DNA of 64,000 nt, taken from Sphingopyxis flava. Its GTDB lineage: Bacteria > Pseudomonadota > Alphaproteobacteria > Sphingomonadales > Sphingomonadaceae. A model generated the notes under the pieces. It made no database searches. It worked only from the letters and a program-made list of their open reading frames with translations, and was not told the origin of the DNA. The stretch's first letter is position 1. Each line of letters opens with the position of its first letter. Location: assembly GCF_900168005.1 (NCBI RefSeq), contig NZ_FUYP01000003.1:62001-126000 (forward strand), in the 5' to 3' direction. Made by a program: the position numbers and the translations under genes. Below are positions 1 to 12,200 of the stretch, one piece after another.

Positions 1-233
1 GCGGCGCCGGCGCTCAGCCGCCCGATCATCTCCTTGCGGCGCTCGTCGGACAAGCCCTTCATCAGGCGAGGCTCAACGCACTCCTGCGCATCGCACAAGC
101 GTACGGCGCCGGTGATTCGATCAAGGCGCACAACCTGCGCCTTGCTCATGGGTTCGACGTCATAGCGGAAGAGCCAGCCCGCGAAAGCGAGCAGAGCGAA
201 GGCGGCGAAAAGCCAAGCTGCCGTGCGGTTCAT
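1..233 (-). CDS. Small membrane-anchored phage protein, 3' end beyond the window
   Basis: An open frame of 77 codons runs off the left edge. It starts at an ATG 47 bases beyond the stop of the giant gene, on the same strand. Residues 4-22 form a hydrophobic N-terminal segment (MNRTAAWLFAAFALLAFAG) that could be a signal anchor, followed by a polar part with two cysteines (LCDAQEC). No family is recognised. Its position after the giant gene suggests a late gene. The Shine-Dalgarno is weak. Confidence 0.5.
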   Translation of the reverse strand, partial: MNRTAAWLFAAFALLAFAGWLFRYDVEPMSKAQVVRLDRITGAVRLCDAQECVEPRLMKGLSDERRKEMIGRLSAGA

Positions 234-280
234 GGCGCCGCTCTATAGCCGCGTTTAGCGATTCATGCCAGTCGCTTCGA

Positions 281-3200
281 TTACTGGCCTAGATAGGTTT
301 CCGCATACCACTCTTCGGCGCGCGCGAATTTGTCGAGCTCTTCGTCGGTGAGCTGATTGAGGAACGCGGCGCGATCCTTCTTCGCGATCGGCCCGAGCGG
401 ATGGGCGCGCTTGATGCTCGCGGCCAAATCCTTGTCGTCGATGCCGAGCGCGATCATGCGCTCGATCGCCTTCTCAAGCGCGTCCTCGTCGCCATAGCGG
501 AGAGCCTGCCGATAATCGCGCAGCGCCTCCGAGCGGGGCGAGCTATAGCCGCCCTCCGAGGTTTGGCCCTTCACCCCCTTGAGCCAGTCGTAAGCGATGC
601 CGCGCGCTTCGTCGTAAGCGATCTCTCCGGGGGAGCGGCGATAGACGATGGCGTCGACCCACGACCCGCCATATCCGCGCGAGGGCTTCGCGGTGGCTGC
701 GTCGTACTCGTTCTCAAGGCTGAACGTCTGGAACAGGTTGCGCCAGCGATCGCGCAGAACGCGGGTTGCGAACAGATCCGGCCACAGCTTCTTGCCCGTC
801 GCGCTCTCGAGCGGGAGCGTAACCGCCGGCGATAGGGCCGTGCCGATCTTGTTGACCGGCGCCTTGAACGGCGCGGCGACGACCGACCAGAACGACCCGC
901 GGCCCTGCTCATAGGCGTGGAGCGCGCTCATCGCATCGCCATAGCCGAACCAGGACAAGGCATCGGACAGCGCGCCTTGCGTGCGCAGCGTGACAATCTC
1001 GCCGTCGGCATTGCGGCCGAGGATGATGTGGAGCTGGCGCTTCTGCTCGTCGGAAAGCTCGTCTTCCTCATCGCCGAAAAAGAGCCAGTTCCAGAGCGTG
1101 ATGGCCCCGAACACCATCATCGCGCGCATCGCGAGCCACGCCGTCATGCGCGTACCCGAGGCTGCGGCGAGGAGGGAACCGGTCGCGATACCCTTGCCGA
1201 CCCCCTGCGAATAGGCGTTCGACGTCAGGCGCCAGTAGCGCTTGGTGTTGATTTCGAGCCACGACCAGAACGGAATCATATGCGTGCGCAGCCAGGCGCC
1301 GCCGTCGGAGATTGCGCCATAGTCGCCTACCAGATCGCGAGCGAGCAGCGCGGCGCGATCCTTGGGGTCCGTGACCGCGTCGACCATGCCGGGAACCGAT
1401 GCCCCATAGCCGATCTTCGCCTGGCTCTCGCCCGCCTCGATGCGCTCGACGTAATCGAGATAGGCCGCATAGCGAAACACGTTCTCGCGCCACTGCGTGA
1501 AGCCCTGCAACCCGCGCCAGACCTTGCCGAGCGCGGCCATCGTGACCTTGTCGGGACGGTAGGACTTGTCCTGCGTCAGCGCCTCGAAGGCCGACAGGCG
1601 GTTGATGTCAGGGATTTCCTGCACCGATAGCCCCGAATCGAATACGCCCCGCTCAACCGCTTCCTCATATCGCGGCGAGGGAGCGGCCTTCTCGCGCATC
1701 ACTGCGGCCAGTTCGCGGGCCGCGATCGCCGTCTTGCGCAGCAAGCGCGGATTTCCGGCGAGAACGGCGTCAAGGTCGCCGGTCAGGTTGTTGACGTTGT
1801 ACTTGATGACACGGCGCGGGTTGATGAGAACCCAGCGCTTCCACGCGCGGAGCGGCGCGGCCAGTGCCTCGCCGAGCAGGCCCTCGACGTCTTCACGGCG
1901 GAGCTGGTTCAGCGTGTCGGCCACCTCTTGCGGCAGGATCATCGAATATTTCTCGCCACCCATCGCGAGCGCGTTGCGCGCCTGGGCGAGCGCGGGCAGC
2001 ATCGCGTCGGCCTTGATCCCCGGGGTCTGCATGATCTTCTCGACCATGCCGTCGAGCACATGCTCGGGCAGCGTCTTCACGGTGAACAGGAGCTTGCCCT
2101 CGTCGGGCTGCCAGGTCGTATAGCCCTCGGGCGCGAGCTTGCGAACCAGGTCTTCCGCGTCCATCGGATCAACGAAATCCTTGCCGAGCACGCGCTTCTG
2201 CCATGCCTTGCGCTGAGACACCGCCTTGAGCACCGTCGCTGCGCCCGGAGCGCCCGGCGCATCGTGATCGAGCAACCACGACAGGAGCCGGAACACGCGC
2301 GGATCGTCGGCGTCGTTCGCGATGTTGTCGGCAATTTCCGCAATCTCGCGCGGCATCGGAAAATCGTTGTTTTGCAGCGCTTCACGGACCGTCTTGAAAC
2401 CATATGCGATGTTGCGGCGGAAACTCTTTTCGGTCTCGATGAAGGCCGCGGCCGCTTCCTTCTCAGCGTCGCTCGCCTTTGCGTCGGCTAGGGTTTCCTC
2501 TGCCGCGCTGAGCCGGTCGGCGATGCCGCTGGCGATGCGGCGTTTCGCCTCGGAGCGAAGGCGGTCGAGGATGTTGTGCTCGCTGCGCTTGATCCAGTCG
2601 ATCGCACGCGCAACGGGAATATCGGTCAGGGCCTTCGCCAGCCAATCGAACTCGGCTTCGAGCAGGTTGGCGTTGATGTCGAGGCTCGACCCCATACGCT
2701 TTGCCCACTTGGGCGAGCGCAGCCGCTTCTTCCCCGACGCCGCAATGCGCTGCTGCGTGCGCGCATATTCGAGAACCTGGTGGCGGAAATAGGCCGGGTT
2801 CTTGATCCGGTCGGAGGTCAACACGCCGGCGTCAATGAGATCCTGTGCGATCTTGCGGTTGACGACCTTGCGGCGCATCGCGGCTTTCCACACCTTCTGG
2901 TCCGGCTGCGCCTGCAAAATCGCGTCGATCTTCGCCTTCTCGCTCTGAACCGTCTCGGGTGTCAGGCCGAACGGCAGTTCGTGCTCGGACTCGGCTTCCC
3001 ACATGAGATCGTCGAGGATGACCTTGCGCGCCAGCATGTCCATGTCCTCGCGTGTGAAGCCCTTGACCATGTCGGACAGCATCCGAACGGTCTGTTCCTT
3101 CGCGGCCTGCGGCGCAGCTTCGAGTGCGCGGAGCTTCTGCTGTAGGGCCGCATATTTGGGGAGGTTGGGCAGGGCGACCCAATGGCGGGTCATCCGATCG

Positions 3201-6200
3201 CGGAACGCCGCCATTTCAAGGCGCAGGCGCGACAGCATGCCGTCGCCCGTTCCCAGCCCTTCGGTCGCCGCGCGGAAACGCTGCTCCGTCTCGTCGCTAT
3301 CGAAACGATGGCGAGGCTCGACGACGCTATAGCGCGTGCGAGCATCGGACGGATTCGAGGCGTCCGGGCTTCGAGCGCCGATCTCGCCCTCGGCGAGCGC
3401 TCGCATCACGCTATCGGCCGTCACGAAGCCATTGCCGCGCAGTGCCTCGCCGACGGCGCGGAGCACGTTGCGCAACCGCTCGAACGCCTTGGCAACGAAA
3501 CCCCGTTCCTTGTCGCCGCGCTGCCAGCGCGCGAAGCGATCGGCGATAGCCTCCTCGACCTGCTGCTCCTCGGTGAGATTCGGATAGCGCTTGCGCACCG
3601 AGCCCATCATCGCCTTGTCGCTGCGCGCCGCCGCTTCGAGGCTTCGCCATTCCGCGGGCAGGAACAGGCCCATGTTGCGCACCGCGTGGATCACCTCATG
3701 GTCGAGCGTCGCGGCCGCGTCAGGCGAGGTGTCGAGCGCGATGGTAATGAAGCGGCCGACGCCAGGCTCAGCGACATACTCGCCCGCCGTGCGCGGCGGC
3801 AGGATGGCGGTGCCAACGGTCAGAGCGACGCGATCGGCGATGCCGTAGCCCGCAAGCCGCTTCTCAAGATCGGCGCGCGCCGCGTCGATGTCTCCCGCCG
3901 ACACGGCGTTGATTTCCGACTCGACAAGGCGTAGATTGAGACCGGCAGAGGGTGACATCTTATCCGGGTCGCCTGTCCCTCGGGACACCGCGCCGTCGGT
4001 CAGCGATGACCGGCCCTCTGCGCCACCATTCCGTGCCCCGTTGTCAAAGGTCAGATCGTACTGCCGGCGCTGCGTATCGGTATGCTCGCGCACGATGACG
4101 TAGACATTGAAGCTGCGATCCCCGAGCAGCACGCGCGCGGCGACCTCGATCCGCTTTTCAATGCCGCGGCGATCGCCCGGGCCCGAATAGACAATCTCGC
4201 CCTTTTCGAGGATCGCGGGAATCGCCGGGACCAGCCGCAACAGGATGTCGCCCTTGAGCGATGTGCTATGGCGCAGCCCGCGGCTCGTGAAGGTGACAGG
4301 CTTGCCGTCGGACATGGTGACGCTGCGCCCCACCATTTCCCGCTTATAGTGCCTGATAGCTGCAGTGCGCAGAGCGGGAACGTCCGACGGCCCGTTGAAC
4401 TTGACGCCGAGTTCGTCGCCGGTGAGAACGGCAACGGGTTCCCGCTCGTCGAGGCGGCTCTGTTTCGAGACGGCCTCTATATCATCGCCGGCCGAGCGCT
4501 TCTCAGCCGCCGCGGTCTCCGCTTCGAGCTGCTTTTCAAGGGCGTCGATCCTGCCGCGCAGATTCTCGATCCTGTCCGTCTCGTTGAAGGCCACGCCCAG
4601 CCGCGGGGTGTAATCAGCGATCGCCTTTTCCGCGCTGGCGATCGACTCCCGCTGGCGCTCAAGCTCGGTGTCGAAGCGCTGGATAATATTGAGAAGCCGC
4701 GTCGTCAGGCCCGTGCCGCCCGTGACCTCATCGACCGGCGACATATAATCGCCGTTGCGCAGGATGCCGACCTTCGGGCTCGCAGTATATTCGACATCGG
4801 CGACGACCTTGAAGCCAGCCAGTTCCCCGAGGGTGACAAACTCCCCGCGGTCTCCGGTCTCCCGGGCGAGCGCATCATCCAGCGCTGCGATGAGCGCGTC
4901 GCCGAACTCGTCGCGCTTCTCGAACGCTGCATCGCCAACCTTGCCGGTGAACTCGCCTGCGGCAGGCAACTGGCGCTGGGCAATATCCTGCTCGATACGC
5001 GGGATGCGTTCCTCTGCGCGCGCCTTGCGGCTCTCGGCCGATGCAATCTCGCTGCGGATGCTCTGCTGCGATCGCGTATGCGCCGCGCGGCGGAGCATCA
5101 ATTTCTCAAGCTCCTGCTTCCATTCGGTCAGCTCAAGAATGCGGGGGTCGCTGGTGGTGAGCGCCTTGGCCTGCTCATAGGTCGAGGACTCGCCCAGGTC
5201 TTCCATGTCGCGAACGCCGGGGTCGCCGCGCATGAAGCCCTCGATGAACCGCGCCTTGCGGGCCATGATGCCCCACATCTGGCTGTCATAAGTTCCCTTC
5301 GCAGCGTAATCGAAAATCTCGACAACGGGGTTCATGTTCCCCTGGCGAATGATGCGGCCGTTGCGCTGCTCGTCGTTCGCCGGATACCACTGCGGGTCCA
5401 TGTTGTGCAGCGCGTAGAGGCGCCGCTGCGCATTGACGCCGGTTCCCATCTTGGCGGTCGAGCCGATGAGGAAGCGCACCTTTCCCTCGTTGAGGTCGTT
5501 GAAAAGGCGCTGTTTGGCGACATGCGACTTGTAATCGGAGATGATGGCGATTTCGCTCTTGGGCACGCCGCGGCGCGCGAGCTCGGATGCGATGTATTTC
5601 TGAACAGGGAAATCGCCATTGATACCGAAATCGCTGAAAATCATCTGCGCGGCTGGACCGTGCATCACCGGCTCGGCGCTGTAACCTTCGGCGCTGATGG
5701 CGTGGAACGGCTGGTTCTTGGTTTCCTTCCAGATACGAAAGGCGTTGTCGATCATGCGCTCGAGCTTTGATGGCTGCTTCGGCGCCGACGCGTCGATCAG
5801 GCGATAGTCGATTGCGCTCTTGCGGCCGTCGCCGATGACCGAAAGAATGATGTCGTCGCCGGGCTTCGGTGGCCCGCTGCGCTTCTTGATCGCATCCATG
5901 CGCGCGGCCAGGTGGTGCTGGTATGCCTTCTGGTTTTCGGTCTGCTCGACATTGATGAGCTGGCGCTGTCCCCCCTTCAATTGCGGTCGGGTGACGTACT
6001 GCTCAAGGTCGGCGCCGGTCACAACGTCCATGACCTGCCGCACCATCACCGAAAGCTCGGGCACGTTCACGAACTTGGAGAAGCGGGTCACGGACTTGTA
6101 CCCGCCGGCGGGGTCTTGCTCGAGGTCGGTGGAGACAGTGCCGAACGATCCCGCCCACGCGTCGAACTGAGCGAGGTTGCGCGCTTCCAACTCGTCGTTC

Positions 6201-9200
6201 TGCAGATAGCGCGACACGCTGAACAGCTCGGCCATAGTGTTCGTGATCGGCGTGCCAGACGCCAGCACGACGGCCCGCGAAGGGCGGCGCTTGTTGAGAT
6301 ATTTGACTTTCGAGAACAGATCGTACGCTGCCTGAGACCCGTTGGGGTCGACGCCTTTGACGTTGCCCATGCCGGTCGCAAAATCGAGTTTGCGGAACAG
6401 GTGGGCCTCGTCGACGAACAGGAAATCGACACCCATTTCCTCGAAGGTAAACACCTGGTCGCGGCGGCGCTCGGTCAGACCGCGGAGGCGCTGCTCGAAC
6501 TGCTCGATGCGCTGCTCGATGTTCCGGCGCGTAATGCGTTCGCCCTTGTCGACCTCGCTCAGAAGGTCGCGATATTCGTCAATGTCGGCCTGAATCTCCG
6601 CCGCCATGAAATCATCGGACATCGGGATGAAGCCGAAGCTGCTATGCGTGATGATGACCGCATCCAGCTCCTGCATAGCGACATCTGCAATGAACTGTTT
6701 GCGGCGGTCGGTATGGAAGCGGCGCTCGTCCGCCACGGCGATACGAGCCGTCGGATATTGCTCGTAAAACTCCTTGGTGAACTGGCCGAGCATGTGGTTC
6801 GGCACGACATACATCGGCTTGTTGACCAGCCCGAGCCGCTTCATTTCCATGCCGGCGCCGATCATCGCCGATGTTTTGCCGGCGCCCACGGTGTGCGCCA
6901 TATAGGTATTTCCGGACTGGATGATCCGCGCGATCACGCGCGTCTGGTGCGGGCGCCACGACCAGGCCGACGAAATGCCGGGGGTCGTCAGATAGCTGCC
7001 GTCATAGGTCGGCGCGACGTGCGAATTATATTGCTCGTTGTAGAGCGTCACGAGTTCCTGCGCGCGCGCGGGGTCGCTCCACACCCAATTGCTGAACTCC
7101 TTTTGGATCGCGGCCATCTTGTCCGCGACGGCGATGGTCGCGGCCTCGTCGAGCACGCTCTTATCGCCCTCCATCGTCCTGATTTTGCGATAGACCTTGT
7201 GGCTCTGGCGGCGCAGCGCGTCCTGAATAATCTCCGGGGCGCTGCGATCGTCGGTGCCCCATTCCGAACGGGACGCGGCGCTATAGGCGTCGCCGCTGAC
7301 ATTCCAGATGGCGAGCTTTGGCAGATACGAAACGGTCAGACTGCTTAGGCCCAGGTGGCGACCGAAATCCTCGATGACCTTCGTCGGCAGCCACGGCATG
7401 CCGAGATTTGCGGCAATGTCGTTCGGCGTGAGCGGCGTTGGCATAACCGCTTCGAGCGCGGCGACGTTCCGCTCGAACGCCGGATCCTTCGCTGCTGCTT
7501 CCTTCGCCTGCTGCAGTTTGATGCGTACATTGCCGGACAGATATTGTTCGCGCGTCTGGTAGCCAGAGCCGTCGGGATTGAGGAATATGGCGTCGCCCAG
7601 CGCCTCGATGGCCTGTGCAGGGGTGGTGTTCGCAAGCGCGGCGATTTGCGGAAGGTCGGGGCGACCCGTCCGGTTCATCACATAAAGCAGTGCATCCTGC
7701 GGCGAGGAAATCTTGGGGTCGGCCTCGCGGGTGATGGCGCTGCGGAAGAAGACAATACCCTTCTGCGCTTCGCCCGTGTCGTCGTTATAATGCTCGATCG
7801 AGCGCAGCCGGTAGGATTCCGGGTCATCCATGAACGGCTCGATGTTAGGCCGCTTGTCGATGACGATGTCGGGCATATCGTCGGGGTCAAAGCTCCCCTC
7901 ATCCCACGCCTCACCGCGGGCCTTGGCTGCCTCGCGTGCATCGGCGCGGGCGCGCGCAATCTCGGCGAGTTTCGCGCCTCTTTCGATCAGGGGGGTAGGA
8001 TCGAAGCTCCCTTCGTCCCACGGGCGACCGGCAAGCCGCTCCTCCTCACGCGCAGCGGCGCGTGCCGATTCCTGCTGGATGATCGTCGGGCGCCGGAAAC
8101 TGAACTCAGCCTTGTTGATCGGCCCGAACTTGGCGACGAATGCGTCATAGTCGCGGTTCAGGCGCTCGCGCGCCGCTGCCGCCTCGTTGGCGTTTCCAGC
8201 CAACTCGGCCGCAAAGATGTCGCGTAGTGCATCGCGGACGGGAACGAGACCCTTGATCCGCTCCATTGCGGCTTCGGTCTGCCCGCCAGTGACACCCTTG
8301 CCGCGCCGCTGCACCTCCTGCCCCTGACCGAAAGCTCCGACCTGCATGAGCTTTCCGGACTTGGCGATGTAGAAGGAACCGGGTTTGCGCTCGGCGTGGC
8401 GCTCGTCCTCGAGTTGGGTGGCTGCCTTGTCGGCGTCGATCTTCGCGGACCCCGGAGCCATGATGCCGACGGGAAGACGCTCGATCGCCGAGGCCAGATC
8501 TTTGCCGAGGTCGGCGCCCGGCCGCGACCGGACGGCATAGCGCTCGCCCGCCACCAATTTGTCAAAGAAGCCCTCTTCGCCCAGCACCATGTCGCTGTTC
8601 GACGAGAAATAAGCGTTCACGGCGCCTGACTTGGTGCCGCCGCCCCGCGTCGGCAGGCTGCGGCTGACCGTGTCGACCCAGCCCATATCGCCGGCAGCTT
8701 CGCCAGGCAGGCGCTTGCGAAGAATGACAATGTCGGTTGTGACGCTCGTACCGGCGTTCTTCTCGAAGGCGTCTCCGGGCAGCCGGATGGCGCCGACCAG
8801 GTCGGCCGTCTCGGCGAGGCGCGCGCGGGCCTTGGTGTCGATCTTGTTCATCGTCCCGGCCGACGTGACGAACATGAGCAGCCCGCCGGGGCGCACCGCG
8901 TCGAGCGACTTGGCGAAGAAATAATCGTGCAGAACCATCCCCTTGTAGGCGGGGTCTGCCGTGACGACGGTTTCGGAGAACGGCGGGTTGCCGATGACCA
9001 GGTCATAGGCGCCCTGCGGCACGCTCAGCGCGGTATAGTCGGCCTGCGCGACGTCCCACTTGGGATAGAGCGCCTTTGCGATCAGCGAAGTGATGTGATC
9101 GTACTCGATACCGCGATAGGTCGACGAGCCGCGCAGCGCGTCCGGCATCATGCCGGCGAAGTTGCCCACGCCCATGCCGGGCTCGAATACCTTGCCGCCC

Positions 9201-12200
9201 GAGAAGCCGAGCCGCTGCGCAATGCGCCACATCGAACGGACGATGGTTTCGCTCGTGTAATGGGCGTACTGGATCGACCGGCGCGCCGTCTCATATTCGG
9301 CGTCGGTCAGTATCTCGCGCAGACGCGGGCCGATCGTCTCGAACCCCTTGCCATACTGCCCGCGGCCGTCAGGGAACGCATTCTTGAGACCGCCCCAGCC
9401 GACGTAGCGGGCGAGGGCGGCACGCTCTTCGGCGGTCGCAACACGGCCTTCGGCGTCGATCGCCTTGGCAATCTCGATCGCGCGAATGTTGTCAGCGGCC
9501 TTGCGTGCCGGCCCGCGGGCCTCGTCGAGCGCCCCCTCTTCGATGCGGTGATTTACGCCGCTTTCGCGGCTTCGTCCGTCCTGCTCTCGGGTGGCGGCGG
9601 AAACTCGACCAGCGTTTCGAGAACCTGTCGCTCCGCGTTCTGCCTCAGCACCGGATCGGCTATCGCTCCGCTCGGCAGTTTCTCCGCGCCCGCCGTCAGG
9701 CTGGCGAACAACGCCGCTGCCTCGGTCGCCTTCTTCTGCAGATGCGCCTCGAGCGCGCCCGTCTTGCGCAGCTCCTTGAGCATCGCCGGAGCCTGTTCGG
9801 CCATCGCCGCCAGATAGGGTGCCTTGAACTCCATCGGCCCCCTCCATAGCAGTTTCAGGCGCGGATGTCACCGGTGCGGCATCGGCCCATTGGTCGAGGG
9901 TCCGCATCGCCCTTGCGACCTCGTCGGGGGTATCCATGCCGGCGACGGATTCGCCCATGTCCTCCATCATGTCGCGGGCGCCGTTGTACCAGCCGCGTAG
10001 ATATTGACGAAGGTCGCGCACGGTGGAGCCGAGATCGGATGCGATCGCCTGGGCAAAGGCAGCAAAGCGGCGCGCGCCCTTCTCGATGTGATAGACCGCC
10101 AGCTCCGTGCCGATCGCGATGATCTCGGGGTCGATACCCGAATTGATGCGGTTCGGATTGAGCTTCGCCTTGAGGCGTTCGCGCAGCTCGGCCGCGCGCT
10201 CGTCCGTGACGAGGCGGTTGGGGGAGGGTTGGTTGCGCGCGCCCTCGAGGGTCTCCCCGGTCTGATCCCTTGCCGGAGCCGGCTCGGTCCGCTGTGATTC
10301 TATTTGGGGGGGCGGGGTCGGAGTCGGGGTTGCGGCTCGCGTAGGGTCATAGAGCAGGCGGGCGCTCTTCCCCTCACGATAGAGGCGGTCAAAGTCTTCC
10401 GGTGCGCCCGCAAAGACGCGCCCGTTGTAGGCTATGTACCCGACGACATTGCCGTCTTGGTCCACCAGTCGTGCTTGCGGTGTCTTCGAGCCGCCGACGC
10501 CCATCGTCTCGATCGCTTGACGGTAGGCGCGCGACGCATCGGCAAAGGACTTGCCCGTCATCGGGAAGCCGCTTTCGCCCACAATAACGCGGTCGACCTC
10601 CTCCGGCTTCAATTTATGCTGCGAGCGATCCGGTGCGGCGGGAGAAGTAGCTGCACGATCGCGTTGGCTTTTGCCTGGTTCAGTCGCATCCCGGCCCGGG
10701 ACCAGGTTGGAAACCTCTGTTCCATTCCGGGACACTTGCACCAGGTCGACGCTGCCGCCTCCCTTCGGACGCTGCACCGCCGCGATCGCAGCGTCGCGTT
10801 CCGTATCGCCGACCCGCCCACCGGTTTCCAGAGCAGTTCGGATGTCCTGCTCATACTTCTTTGAAAACACGAGCGCTCCGTCAGCGCGACTCACGGCCTT
10901 TGCCCTCGGCACCTTGGCGCTGATCGCCGCGCGCTGCGCGTCGGAAAGGCCCGTAACCGCGATGCCCTTGCCGCTCGGCGTGTCAGAGATATTGACCGAT
11001 GACTGCGCGCTCGCCGAGCCGTCATCCGTCGTCGCGCTCGGAAACTCCGGCACGATGTCGAGCAGCTCCTTGGCGGTGGCGCCGAGACGGATGACCCGCA
11101 CGTCTTCGCCTGCATCGCGTTTGGCGAGCCACTGGTGATGGCCGTCGATGACATGGTCATCGCTCGAGACGAGAATTGCACGATCGCCGCCGGTGAAATC
11201 GCGAGCCTTTGCGACCTTGGCCGTGCTGAACTCGGCCTGCGTCGGCTTGAGGCTCTGCGCTGGAACACTCTCTTCGGTGTGCGATACGCCGCGAGCATTG
11301 AGGAAATTGACCATCGCGCCGCGATTTTCCGCCGCGATCTGCGGCATTTGCGCGCGCGGGATGCCAAGGCTCCCCGAGGTGTCGGCGAAGCGCACCCACT
11401 CGTCGTCGATCGGCTCGCCGCGCAGGTCGCCGCCCGGCTCGGGCAACTCGACCGTGGCAACAGGGCTGGCCTTGAACCCCTCGCGCGCTTGGCTTTCATC
11501 GGCAAACGGGTCGCCGACGTCGATACGAGCGGTGGTGCCCCCCGCTGCCGGCGTTCCGCCCGTCCCGAGCACGACGTGCCAATGCGGTCCGGTGGCGCCG
11601 GTGCGCTTCATCGTCGCTGGGTCGGTCTCGTCGAGCGCTTCTATGATCGAATAGCCAGCGTCGCGGTATCGCTGAACAAACTGGTCGAAGGTCATGCCCT
11701 TCACGGGTGCGACATCGACCGCCGCGCCGCTTTTGACGTGCCATGACTTGCTCCCCGCCTTGCCAGCGGCGCCCGCTGCACGCTTGGACGAGGTGACGCG
11801 GACTCCGGGGAACAGCTTTTCGGTGAGCGCCTTTGCGTCCGCTACCGGTGCGATCTTGCCCCCGTCCGCAATCTTCCCGACAGACCCCTGCGAAGGGGCA
11901 GGGGCGACGGGGATGACCGAATCTGTCACCCCTTGAGGGGTAGGGGGAACGCTGGTTGCGAGCCGCGTGTCGATCGCATCGGCCGCCGCGTTCAGTTCCT
12001 CGATCGAAAGCGGCGCGAGGCTCACGCCGGCGTCGGCGAGCGTGGAGATATGCTCGTCCAGCGTGCCGCCGCCGTCGAGGTTAATCTTCACGCCGGGCTC
12101 GCGCCCCGCGATGCCGGCGTCGGTCACGAATGCGTCAGCGACTGTGCCCGTCATGGTTCGACCGTCGGGGTATCTTACCGCAACGCGCTCGCCCACGCCG

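Noticed and set aside
4082-7348. Long + strand ORFs of 562 and 478 codons antisense to the giant gene
   Set aside because: They are antisense shadows of a GC-rich gene with clear domain motifs. Their products are Arg/Leu/Ala/His-rich and lack motifs, and no ribosome binding sites are seen.
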